Below, in pieces: positions 25,644 through 34,736 of a DNA stretch of 64,000 nucleotides. The translations under genes and the position numbers were made by a program. The notes beneath the pieces are model-generated. The model was not told where the DNA came from. It did not search any database and saw only the letters and a list, made by a program, of their open reading frames with translations. This DNA is from Achromobacter spanius (GTDB taxonomy: Bacteria; Pseudomonadota; Gammaproteobacteria; Burkholderiales; Burkholderiaceae_B): NCBI RefSeq assembly GCF_003994415.1, contig NZ_CP034689.1:4278001-4342000 (forward strand), read 5' to 3'. Numbering within the stretch: position 1 is the first letter of the stretch; the number at the start of each line of letters is the position of its first letter.

Positions 25644-26831
25644 ATGTCAAAGCTGGATTCCCTGTTTCTCTCCGAGTTGGCCACCGCCGACACCCGCCGC
25701 GTACGCCGCCGCCTGCGCACCGTCACGGCCGCGCCGCCCGGGCGCATCGTGCTCAATGGCGCGCCTGTGCTGAACTTTTCCAGCAACGATTACCTGGGCC
25801 TGTCCAAGCACCCGCTGCTGATCGAACGCGCCCGGGAATGGACCGCGCGCCATGGCGCTGGCGCGCAAGCGTCGCGGCTGGTCTGCGGCAACCTGGACTT
25901 GCATGAACAGGTCGAGGCCAAGCTGGCTCGTCTGAAAGGCACCGAGGCCGCGCTGCTGCTGGCCTCGGGCTGGCAGGCCAATGCCGCGGTGCTGCCCGCC
26001 CTGCTGCGCGCCGCCGCCAGCCTGGGCGACATCGAGCTGTACGCCGACAAGCTCAATCACGCCAGCCTGCACCAGGGTTGCCAGGCCGCTGGGGTCAGGC
26101 AGATCCGGTTCCGGCATAACGACCTGGATCATCTGGAAAGCCTGCTCGCCGCTCGCGTGCAGACCGGCGCGGGCAAGCCCGTGGCCCGCTTCATCGTTAC
26201 GGAAAGCGTGTTCAGCATGGACGGCGACCGAACCGACGTTGTCCGGCTGGCGGACCTGGCCGACCGCTATCAAGCCTTTGTCTACCTGGACGAAGCGCAT
26301 GCCACCGGCGTGCTGGGTCCGGGCGGCATGGGCTTGGCGGGCTTGGCGCCGGGGCGTATCGACCTGGCGATGGGTACGTTCAGCAAGGCGCTGGGCGGAT
26401 TCGGCGCCTATGTGGCTGGGTCGCGCGCGCTGTGCGACTTCCTGGTCAACACCTGCTCTGGCTTCATCTACACAACGGCGCTGCCGCCCGCCGTGCTGGG
26501 CGCCATGGACGCGGCGCTGGACCTGGTGCCCACGCTGGACGCCGAGCGCGCCCGGCTGGCTGCCGCCGGTGACGGGCTGCGCGCCGCGCTGCAAGACATG
26601 GGCCTGGACACGGGCGATTCCTCCACGCAGATCGTGCCCGCCATCGTGGGCGACGAAGCGCGCGCGCTGAGCATGGCGGCCGCCCTGGAACGCCGGGGCC
26701 TGCTGGCCGTGGCCATCCGCCCGCCCACCGTGCCGGCCGGCACCAGCCGCCTGCGCCTGACGCTCAGCGCCGCGCACCGCGACGCCGACGTCGCGCAACT
26801 GATTGATGGCATCAAGGCAGTGTTGGCATGA
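25644..26831 (+). CDS. bioF: 8-amino-7-oxononanoate synthase BioF
   Basis: A 395-residue alpha-oxoamine synthase that condenses pimeloyl-ACP/CoA with alanine. Signatures: LNFSSNDYLGLSKHP, GAGAQASRLVCGNLDLHEQ, the PLP Asp in VYLDEAHATGVLGPGG and the Schiff-base Lys in MGTFSKALGGFGAYVAG. The ATG at 25644 is chosen by homology (MSKLDSLF); a TTG immediately precedes it. TACAAT at 25577-25582 is a plausible -10 without a good -35. Its stop overlaps the next gene by 4 bp. Confidence 0.95.
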   Translation: MSKLDSLFLSELATADTRRVRRRLRTVTAAPPGRIVLNGAPVLNFSSNDYLGLSKHPLLIERAREWTARHGAGAQASRLVCGNLDLHEQVEAKLARLKGTEAALLLASGWQANAAVLPALLRAAASLGDIELYADKLNHASLHQGCQAAGVRQIRFRHNDLDHLESLLAARVQTGAGKPVARFIVTESVFSMDGDRTDVVRLADLADRYQAFVYLDEAHATGVLGPGGMGLAGLAPGRIDLAMGTFSKALGGFGAYVAGSRALCDFLVNTCSGFIYTTALPPAVLGAMDAALDLVPTLDAERARLAAAGDGLRAALQDMGLDTGDSSTQIVPAIVGDEARALSMAAALERRGLLAVAIRPPTVPAGTSRLRLTLSAAHRDADVAQLIDGIKAVLA

Positions 26832-27493
26832 GCCCCACACGCCCCACCCTGCTCTTCGTACACGGCTGGGCGTTCGACGCGTCTGTCTGGACGCCGCTGC
26901 GCGCCGAGCTTGAAGACTGGCCACAAGCCGTTACCGATGCCGGTTACTTCGGCGCCGCGCAAACGCCGGCTGAAGCCATCGCCCCCGTCATCGCCATCGG
27001 CCATTCGCTGGGCGTGCTGCGCTTGTTGCGGAATCTGCCGTCCCACTGCGTGGGCTTGGTGTCGATCAACGGGTTTCCGCGCTTTGGCGCCGCGCCGGAT
27101 TTTGACGCCGGGGTGCCGCGCCGTATGCTGGACCGCATGATGAAGCGGCTGTCGGCTGACCCCGTCGCCGTCGTGCAAGACTTCCGCGAACGCTGCGGCG
27201 ATGCTTCCGCCTTCGGTTCGCCGCGCCTGGAACCGCTGGCCCGCGATCTTGAAGCCTTGCGCGACGATGACCAGCGCAACGCCCTGGCCGCGCTGCCGGT
27301 TCCCTTGCTGATCTTGGCCGGACTGGACGACCCCATCGTCCCCCCCACCATGACGCAAGCCGCGTTCGGCGGCCGCGTGGGCGACGAACGGCACGATCTG
27401 GAACACGGCGGCCATCTTTTACCGGTGTCGGCCGCGCCCTGGTGCGCGCGCCACATCGCCGCGTTCATCGACCGCGTGGCGCCTGCCGACTGA
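26828..27493 (+). CDS. bioH: BioH-like alpha/beta hydrolase (pimeloyl-ACP methyl ester esterase)
   Basis: A 221-residue alpha/beta hydrolase with LLFVHGWAFDASVW (oxyanion hole), nucleophile elbow AIGHSLGVLRLL, acid-residue loop LLILAGLDDPIVPP and catalytic His in LEHGGHLLPVSA. It is placed between bioF and bioCD with overlapping ends (4 bp and 1 bp). That fits the demethylating gatekeeper step that releases pimeloyl-ACP after the BioC cycle. It is shorter than E. coli BioH (256 residues) and could be a non-orthologous replacement such as BioG/BioV-type; the functional name rests mainly on context. Confidence 0.75.
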   Translation: MSPTRPTLLFVHGWAFDASVWTPLRAELEDWPQAVTDAGYFGAAQTPAEAIAPVIAIGHSLGVLRLLRNLPSHCVGLVSINGFPRFGAAPDFDAGVPRRMLDRMMKRLSADPVAVVQDFRERCGDASAFGSPRLEPLARDLEALRDDDQRNALAALPVPLLILAGLDDPIVPPTMTQAAFGGRVGDERHDLEHGGHLLPVSAAPWCARHIAAFIDRVAPAD

Positions 27494-28929
27494 TGCAAGC
27501 CACGCCCCGCAACACCCGGGTCGGCGCCCGCTTTGGCGCGGCTGCCCACCGCTATGAAGACCACGCGCCCATCCAGCGCATAACCGCCGAACGGCTGGCC
27601 AGCGATATCGCCTGCCTGCGCTTGCCCGCGCGCCCTCGCATCCTGGAGATCGGTTGCGGCACCGGCTTGCTGACCCAGGCCCTGGCGCGCCGGCTGGGTA
27701 AGGCGGACTGGACCATCACCGACATCTCGCCCGCCATGCTCGCCGCCGCCCAGCGCGGCCCGGCACTACCCGGCACGGCGCGCTTTCAGTTGCTGGATGG
27801 CGAACACCCGCAGGGGTTGGATGGCGAGTACGACCTGATCTGCTCCAGCCTGGCCGTGCAGTGGTTCACCGACCTGAACGCCGGCCTGGGCCGCTTGGCT
27901 GCGCTGCTGGCGCCCGGCGGCCATCTGGCCGTGGCCACGCTGGCCGCCGGCACCTTCGCTGAATGGCAGCACGCGCATCAGGCGGCGGGCTTCGTCGCCG
28001 CCACGCCGCCCTACCCGCCGTGCCCGGTCATCAGGCCCGCCATGAGCAATATGACCGGTGGCGTGCGCGGCGAACGGCTGATACAAAATCATCCTGATGG
28101 CCTGACTTTCCTGAAGGGCCTGAAAGGCATCGGCGCCACCACGCCCGCGCCCGGACGCCCACCGCTATCCGCGGCGGCGTTGCGCCGCGTGCTGGCCGCG
28201 TTTGACGAACAAGGAGCCACGGTGACGTATCACCTGGCCTACGGTATGTGGAAAAAATCAACGCAACGCCCCGCCGGGGTTTTCGTGACCGGCACTGACA
28301 CCGGCATCGGCAAGACGCTGGTGTCCGCCATCCTCGCGCGCGCCTGGAATGCTGATTATTGGAAGCCGGTGCAGACCGGCGTATCCGAAGAACGGGGCGA
28401 CACCGACACCGTGGCCGAACTGGCGCAACTACCGCCCGAACGCCTGCACCTGCCCGCCTACGTGTTGCAAGCGCCGCTGTCGCCCTGGGCCGCCGCCACA
28501 CTGGAAGACACGGTGGTCGACGCCACCACCATCGTGCCCCCCGCCACCACCGCGCCCTTGATCGTGGAAGGCGCGGGCGGCCTGTACGTGCCCATCGACG
28601 ACACGCACATGATGATCGACCTGATCGCGCGCCTGGACATGCCCGTGGTGCTGGCGGCGCACAGCGGCCTGGGCACCATCAACCACACACTGCTCAGCCT
28701 GGAAGCCCTGAAGCGCCGTGGCATCCCGATTCTGGGCGTGGTCATGAGCGGCCCGCTGTCGCCCGGCAACAAGGAAGCCATCGAACGCTTCGGCAACGTC
28801 CGGGTGCTGGCCGAAATCCCGCCGCTGTCGCACGTCGACGCGGCAACGGTCGCGAGGCTGGCGCAGGGCATTCCGCCTTTGAAGGAATGCCTGGCGGCGC
28901 TGGGCGAGGCACCGACGGTGGCGGATTAG
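27493..28929 (+). CDS. bioC/bioD: Fused malonyl-ACP O-methyltransferase/dethiobiotin synthetase BioC-BioD
   Basis: A 478-residue two-domain protein. Residues 1-252 are BioC: VGARFGAAAHRYEDHAPIQR, the SAM motif ILEIGCGTGLLTQAL and LICSSLAVQWFTD. Residues 258-478 are BioD: P-loop VFVTGTDTGIGKTLVSAI, YWKPVQTGV, VEGAGGLYVPID and ATP-site VVLAAHSGLGTINHTLLSLE. The linker (MWKKSTQRP) is short, with no stop or frameshift. One polypeptide would thus do the first dedicated step and the penultimate step of biotin synthesis. It overlaps bioH by 1 bp (TGATG). bioB is not in the window. Confidence 0.92.
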   Translation: MQATPRNTRVGARFGAAAHRYEDHAPIQRITAERLASDIACLRLPARPRILEIGCGTGLLTQALARRLGKADWTITDISPAMLAAAQRGPALPGTARFQLLDGEHPQGLDGEYDLICSSLAVQWFTDLNAGLGRLAALLAPGGHLAVATLAAGTFAEWQHAHQAAGFVAATPPYPPCPVIRPAMSNMTGGVRGERLIQNHPDGLTFLKGLKGIGATTPAPGRPPLSAAALRRVLAAFDEQGATVTYHLAYGMWKKSTQRPAGVFVTGTDTGIGKTLVSAILARAWNADYWKPVQTGVSEERGDTDTVAELAQLPPERLHLPAYVLQAPLSPWAAATLEDTVVDATTIVPPATTAPLIVEGAGGLYVPIDDTHMMIDLIARLDMPVVLAAHSGLGTINHTLLSLEALKRRGIPILGVVMSGPLSPGNKEAIERFGNVRVLAEIPPLSHVDAATVARLAQGIPPLKECLAALGEAPTVAD

Positions 28930-28982
28930 GGGTCGGGAAGTACGGCTTTGCCATATTTCGCCAAGGCCCCTAATCTAGGGCG

Positions 28983-29222
28983 ATGGGCACCATAAACATT
29001 TCCCTTCCGGACGCGCTGAAATCCTTTGTTGACGAACAAGTCACCGAAAGAGGCTACGGCACCAGCAGCGAGTATGTACGCGAACTCATCCGCAAAGATC
29101 AGGATCGGCTTCAGTTGCGAAGCTTGATGCTTGTCGGCGCATCTTCCGCCCCAGCGGCTCCCGCCGACGCCGCCTATTTTTCTGACCTGCGTGCCCGAAT
29201 CCGCAAAGGCTCCAGGCCGTGA
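28983..29222 (+). CDS. parD: ParD-family antitoxin, orphan
   Basis: A 79-residue ribbon-helix-helix protein: TINISLPDALKSFVDEQV then GYGTSSEYVRELIRKDQDRL is the canonical ParD DNA-binding/dimerisation region, and a flexible C-terminal part (SDLRARIRKGSRP) normally wraps ParE. The stop overlaps a GTG as parE starts usually do. The sequence after it encodes not a ParE but the tail of an alcohol dehydrogenase. So it is an antitoxin without its cognate toxin here, perhaps acting against a ParE elsewhere. Confidence 0.85.
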   Translation: MGTINISLPDALKSFVDEQVTERGYGTSSEYVRELIRKDQDRLQLRSLMLVGASSAPAAPADAAYFSDLRARIRKGSRP

Positions 29223-29314
29223 ACGACGCCTACGAGCGCCTGGCCAAGAACGATGTGAAGTACCGCTTCGTGATCGACATGGCCTCGCTTGAGCAAGAGG
29301 CCGCCGCCGCCTGA
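29219..29314 (+). pseudogene. 3' remnant of a zinc alcohol dehydrogenase (YahK-like)
   Basis: The frame from the GTG overlapping the parD stop encodes 31 residues, NDAYERLAKNDVKYRFVIDM followed by ASLEQEAAAA and a stop. This is the extreme C-terminus of cinnamyl/YahK-type NADP-dependent alcohol dehydrogenases; the other roughly 320 residues are absent. It marks a recombination or deletion junction where parE would be expected. Confidence 0.75.
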
Positions 29315-29337
29315 CGCGCAAGCGTGCTGGCATAGGG

Positions 29338-29363
29338 AAAAAAAAGGGTGCCCGCAGGCACCC
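29338..29363 (-). terminator. Rho-independent terminator of aceA
   Basis: On the minus strand GGGTGCC-TGCG-GGCACCC forms a perfect 7-bp stem followed by eight T residues. It sits 117 bp beyond the aceA stop. No plus-strand gene ends with a T-run here. Confidence 0.85.
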
Positions 29364-29480
29364 CGAATCCACCCTACAACAGCACCTACAACTGCAACTG
29401 CAAAGCAATCAATCTCGTCACCCGGTCAACGGCTTACCGGGCGACGTGTCATGCGGTAGTGCGATAGCGCGATAACGCGA

Positions 29481-30800
<1,320 letters not shown>

Positions 30801-30963
30801 GGTGTTGCTCCTGGTCAGTGATGGGAAGACTTCAAAAGATTCGCGTCTTGCATTGCGTGAATCGTTGGAGAAAGTCTATGCCTGTGCTGCAGGGCAATGT
30901 GGGCTTATGTCTTATAGAAGATGAAAAATGTTTTTCTTTAAAATCAATGAATTAAAACTTCCA

Positions 30964-30979
30964 TTTCGTATTGCGGAAT
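30964..30979. promoter_or_regulatory. Operator-like palindrome 1 upstream of aceA
   Basis: TTTCGTATTGCGGAAT: half-sites TTTCG and CGGAA are near-complementary around a 5-bp centre (TTYCR-N5-CGGAA). It is 84 bp from a second copy at 31048. The pattern resembles IclR-family operators, but the binding protein is unknown. Confidence 0.55.
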
Positions 30980-31047
30980 GAATTTGCCATCTGTGAAATG
31001 CGCTTTGGTTGCGCAGCAGCAGGAACTTTCACATGACGAGACTTACA

Positions 31048-31063
31048 TTTCATAATGCGGAAA
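31048..31063. promoter_or_regulatory. Operator-like palindrome 2 upstream of aceA/queF
   Basis: TTTCATAATGCGGAAA shares the TTYCR-N5-CGGAA form with the copy at 30964. The spacing of 84 bp equals eight helical turns, so proteins on both would face the same side of the DNA. Confidence 0.55.
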
Positions 31064-31121
31064 TTCGGCGCTTTTTGCAGCGCCTACAATGCCGTCATTC
31101 CCCCGAATTTCTTGATTTGCC

Positions 31122-31946
31122 ATGACCCTGTCTCACGGCCCCCTGGGCCAAAGCGTGGCCTATGCCTCGCAATACGATCCCTCGCTGCTTTTTCCCATCG
31201 CCCGTTCGCATAACCGTGCGGCGCTGAACCTGGAAGCCGGCAAGCTGCCCTTTAGGGGCGTGGATATCTGGAACGCCTACGAGCTGTCCTGGCTGGACGC
31301 CAAGGGCAAGCCGCGCGTGGCCATGGCCACGTTCTCGGTGCCGGCCGACAGCCCCAACATCATTGAATCCAAGTCATTCAAGCTCTATCTGAATTCGTTC
31401 AACCAGACGCGCCTGGTGAATTCGGCGGCCCTGCGCGGGCGCCTGGAACGCGACCTGAGCGCCGCCGCGGGCGCTACCGTTGGCCTGGACTTCTTCCTGC
31501 CGCAACGTTTTTCCGAACTGCGCATGGGAGAGTTGGACGGCATCTATATCGACAAGCTGGACGTTGAGATCGACACCTACGAGCCCGCGCCCGAAGTGCT
31601 GCGCACCCGGCCCGGTGACGTGGTCGAAGAAACGCTGGCCTCGCGCCTGTTGAAGTCCAACTGCCCGGTGACCGGCCAGCCCGATTGGGCCAGCGTGCAG
31701 ATCCGCTACCGGGGCGCCCCCATCGACCGCGAATCGCTGCTGCGCTACGTGGTGTCGTTCCGCCAGCACGCTGAATTCCACGAACACTGCGTGGAACGCA
31801 TCTTCAGCGACATCATGCAGGCCTGCGCCCCCGAACACCTGACCGTGTACGCACGCTACACGCGCCGCGGCGGACTGGACATCAACCCCTGGCGCAGCAA
31901 CGTGGAAACCGCGCCCCCAGCCGACGTGCGCACGGTTCGGCAATAA
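31122..31946 (+). CDS. queF: NADPH-dependent preQ0 reductase QueF
   Basis: A 274-residue long-form (E. coli type, bimodular) QueF. It reduces 7-cyano-7-deazaguanine to preQ1 in queuosine biosynthesis. The catalytic motif is LKSNCPVTGQPDWASVQI, with the thioimide-forming Cys181 and proton-relay Asp188. The QueF signature ESKSFKLYLNSFNQTRL lies in the N-terminal module, and the substrate Glu lies in HAEFHEHCVERIF. It is unlinked here to queCDE. Confidence 0.96.
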   Translation: MTLSHGPLGQSVAYASQYDPSLLFPIARSHNRAALNLEAGKLPFRGVDIWNAYELSWLDAKGKPRVAMATFSVPADSPNIIESKSFKLYLNSFNQTRLVNSAALRGRLERDLSAAAGATVGLDFFLPQRFSELRMGELDGIYIDKLDVEIDTYEPAPEVLRTRPGDVVEETLASRLLKSNCPVTGQPDWASVQIRYRGAPIDRESLLRYVVSFRQHAEFHEHCVERIFSDIMQACAPEHLTVYARYTRRGGLDINPWRSNVETAPPADVRTVRQ

Positions 31947-32097
31947 ATGCATTGGTGCACCGCGGCACCTATTAACAATTAGTTGCACACGCACTGCCCG
32001 CTATCGATTTCGTTTATGGTTCGCACGGCATCAGGCGGGCCGCCCGGCTCGCCGCCACATCCGAACCTTAGACATTCACTCCCCCAAGGAGGCGGCA

Positions 32098-33252
32098 ATG
32101 CAAGTGCGAGATTGGTTTGTCGAGCGTCAACCCGAGTTCGCGCAATGGAGGCAAGACCTTCACGCGCACCCGGAGCTGAGTTTCCAGGAACACCGCACCG
32201 CCGACTTGGTGGCGTCCAAGCTGCGGCAATGGGGCCTGGACGTGCATGGCGGCATCGGCGGCACGGGGGTGGTGGCCGTGTTGCAGGGCGAGCGCCCGGG
32301 CAAGCGCCGCATCGGCTTGCGGGCCGACATGGACGCGCTGCCCATGCAGGAAAAAACCACGCTGCCCTACCGCTCTACCCATGAAGGCACTTTCCATGGC
32401 TGCGGACACGACGGGCACACGGCCACGCTGCTGGCCGTGGCGCAGCACCTGTCGCAAAACCGGGACTTTGCCGGCACGCTGAACTTCATCTTCCAGCCCG
32501 CCGAGGAAACCCTGGCCGGCGGCGTCGCCATGATTCAGGACGGGCTGTTCACCCGCTTTCCCTGCGACGAAATCTACGGTCTGCACAACAACCCCATGCT
32601 GGGCAAGGGGCGCGTGGCGGTGCGTGAAGGCGCGTTGCTGGCCGCCTGTGACGGTTTCGTCATCCGCGTGCATGGCGTGGGCTGCCACGGCGGCATGCCG
32701 CAGCAGGGCAATGACCCGGTCGTCATCGCCAGCCAGTTGGTCGGCATGCTGCAAACCGTGGTCAGCCGCTCTCTGGACCCACTGGTGGCGGGCGTGGTCA
32801 GTGTGGGCATGATGAACGGCGGCACCGCGCCCAACGTCATCCCCGACATGATCGAACTGCGTGGCACGGTTCGCACCATGAGCATCCCCGCACGAGAAAC
32901 GGCGCTGCGCCGGGTTCGCGAAATATGCGAGGGGCTGGGGGTGGCCAATGCCACCCGCATCGACCTTGAATTCGGCATGGGCTGCCCGCCCACCATCAAT
33001 GCGCCCGGCCCGGCGGCCACCGTCGCGGCCGCTGCGGTGCGCGTGGTCGGGGCCGATCTGGTGGATGACCGCATCACGCCGCTGATGGCCTCGGAAGATT
33101 TCTCCTATCTGCTGCAGGAATGCCCGGGCGCCTACTTCTTCGTCGGCCAGGACGGCCACTTCTGCCATCACCCTGAATACGACTTCGATGACGACATCCT
33201 GCCCACCGGGGCAGCCGTCTTCGTCGAGATCGTGCGCGACCGCCTGGGCTGA
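32098..33252 (+). CDS. M20-family amidohydrolase (hippurate hydrolase-like)
   Basis: A 384-residue M20D metallo-amidohydrolase. It has RQDLHAHPELSFQE, the metal-site run GCGHDGHTATLLA, the catalytic FQPAEETLAGGVAMI, the lid-domain HGGMPQQGNDPVVIASQLV and a final metal-ligand region MASEDFSYLLQE. The family removes acyl groups from N-acyl amino acids such as hippurate. GGAGG precedes the ATG by about 5 bases. Ninety-five bp downstream is an MFS symporter, a common hydrolase/uptake pairing that suggests use of an acylated amino acid or conjugate. Confidence 0.9.
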   Translation: MQVRDWFVERQPEFAQWRQDLHAHPELSFQEHRTADLVASKLRQWGLDVHGGIGGTGVVAVLQGERPGKRRIGLRADMDALPMQEKTTLPYRSTHEGTFHGCGHDGHTATLLAVAQHLSQNRDFAGTLNFIFQPAEETLAGGVAMIQDGLFTRFPCDEIYGLHNNPMLGKGRVAVREGALLAACDGFVIRVHGVGCHGGMPQQGNDPVVIASQLVGMLQTVVSRSLDPLVAGVVSVGMMNGGTAPNVIPDMIELRGTVRTMSIPARETALRRVREICEGLGVANATRIDLEFGMGCPPTINAPGPAATVAAAAVRVVGADLVDDRITPLMASEDFSYLLQECPGAYFFVGQDGHFCHHPEYDFDDDILPTGAAVFVEIVRDRLG

Positions 33253-33347
33253 TCCTTCCCTTTTCTTGCTGTCGAGTCCTCGGGCCGCGTTGCCAGGCAA
33301 CGCGCCCGTGTCCCCTTGCGCCTCTACGGCGTTCGCAGGAGTCCAAG

Positions 33348-34736
33348 ATGACGTCTTCGTCTTCCCCCGCTTATCAAGTGTCGGCCGCCATGCGGCGCCG
33401 CGTGGTCATTGCCTCGGTACTGGGCAACGCCTTCGAATGGTTCGATTTCGCCATCTACGGCATGTTCGCCGCCGTGATTTCGCGCCTGTACTTTCCCACC
33501 GGCGACAGCGCGACGTCGCTGCTGCTGGGGCTGGCCACCTTTGGCGTGGCCTTCGCGGTGCGCCCCATCGGCGGCCTGGTGCTGGGCATGTACGCCGACC
33601 GCCACGGACGCCGCCGTGCGTTGTCGCTGATGATTCTGATGATGGCGGGCGGCACCGCCCTGATCGGCCTGCTGCCCACCTATGCGTCCATCGGCGTGGC
33701 GGCCAGCTTGTTGATGCTGGTGGCGCGGCTGATCCAGGGGTTTTCGGTGGGCGGCGAATACGCCAGCGCCAGCGCCATGCTGGTGGAATTCGCCCCCACC
33801 GGGCGGCGCGGCCTGTACGGCAGCTTTCAGATGTGCTCGCAGTCGCTGGCGTTTTCAGCCGGGGCAGGCGTGGTGTATCTGCTGTCGTCGAATTTATCGA
33901 CGGCGGACCTGGAAAGCTGGGGTTGGCGCGTGCCGTTCCTGTTCGGCATCCTGATCGGACCCATCGGCTATTACCTGCGCACGCAGGTAGATGAAACGCC
34001 CGAATTCCGCCGCTTTCAGGACCAGCTCGTCAAACCCGAACGCACCACGCTGCGCACGCTGTTTTCGCGTTATCCGCGCGAACTGATCGGGTCGTTCTGC
34101 ATTGTGGTGACGGGCACGGCGTCCAACTACGTCATGCTGCTGTACCTGCCCATTTTCGCCGTCACGGAATTGGGGCTGACGATGGGCGACGCGCAACTGA
34201 GCAGCGCCTTGGCCGCCGTGCTGCTGCTGGTGCTGTGCCCCTTGTCGGGCGCGCTGTCGGACCGCCTGACGCGCCGCGCCCTCATGCTGCCGGCCACGTT
34301 CGCCTTTGGCGTAGTCACGTGGTTCATGATGGCGCGCGTGCTGCAGGCGCCGTCTTTCGCCACCCTGCTGCAGGCGCAGTTGCTGGCGGCGGCCTGCATG
34401 GGTTTCATGTGGGGGCCCACCCCTGCGTTGATGACCGAGATCCTGCCCGTGAATCTGCGTTCCACGGGGGTGTCGCTGTCGTACAACCTGGCGGTGATGC
34501 TGTTTGGCGGCTTGGCGCCCTTCATCAACACCGCGCTGATCCAGCAAACCGGCAACCTGATGGTGCCGGCCTATTACGTGGCGCTATGCGTGCTGATCGG
34601 TTTGATTGGGCTGATGCTGTTGGGGCCGGGCAAGCCGGGAGGAGACCGCACCCAGGAGCCGTCAGGACCGGGCGACCGCTCCCCCCGCCAGCACGGGATC
34701 GGCACGCCGCGCCTGCACGGCGATCCACTGCGCTAG
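33348..34736 (+). CDS. MFS transporter, metabolite:H+ symporter (ProP/ShiA-like)
   Basis: A 462-residue twelve-helix symporter. The family marks are SVLGNAFEWFDFAIYGMFAA at the first helix, the loop motif GMYADRHGRRRALSL, LIQGFSVGGEYASASAMLVE in helix 4 and GPIGYYLRTQVDETPEF after helix 6. This is the MHS group that imports organic acids or betaines. CAGGAG lies 7 bases before the ATG. The last 75 bp overlap antisense with the next MFS gene. It is probably cotranscribed with the M20 hydrolase. Confidence 0.9.
   Translation: MTSSSSPAYQVSAAMRRRVVIASVLGNAFEWFDFAIYGMFAAVISRLYFPTGDSATSLLLGLATFGVAFAVRPIGGLVLGMYADRHGRRRALSLMILMMAGGTALIGLLPTYASIGVAASLLMLVARLIQGFSVGGEYASASAMLVEFAPTGRRGLYGSFQMCSQSLAFSAGAGVVYLLSSNLSTADLESWGWRVPFLFGILIGPIGYYLRTQVDETPEFRRFQDQLVKPERTTLRTLFSRYPRELIGSFCIVVTGTASNYVMLLYLPIFAVTELGLTMGDAQLSSALAAVLLLVLCPLSGALSDRLTRRALMLPATFAFGVVTWFMMARVLQAPSFATLLQAQLLAAACMGFMWGPTPALMTEILPVNLRSTGVSLSYNLAVMLFGGLAPFINTALIQQTGNLMVPAYYVALCVLIGLIGLMLLGPGKPGGDRTQEPSGPGDRSPRQHGIGTPRLHGDPLR

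Larger units (their letters stand above)
30801..31121. other. 321-bp aceA-queF divergent regulatory region
   Basis: This AT-rich island in otherwise GC-rich DNA contains an A/T-dense block (about 30915-30960) and two 16-bp related inverted repeats listed separately. It must hold the promoters of both aceA and queF. No gene is seen. Confidence 0.7.
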
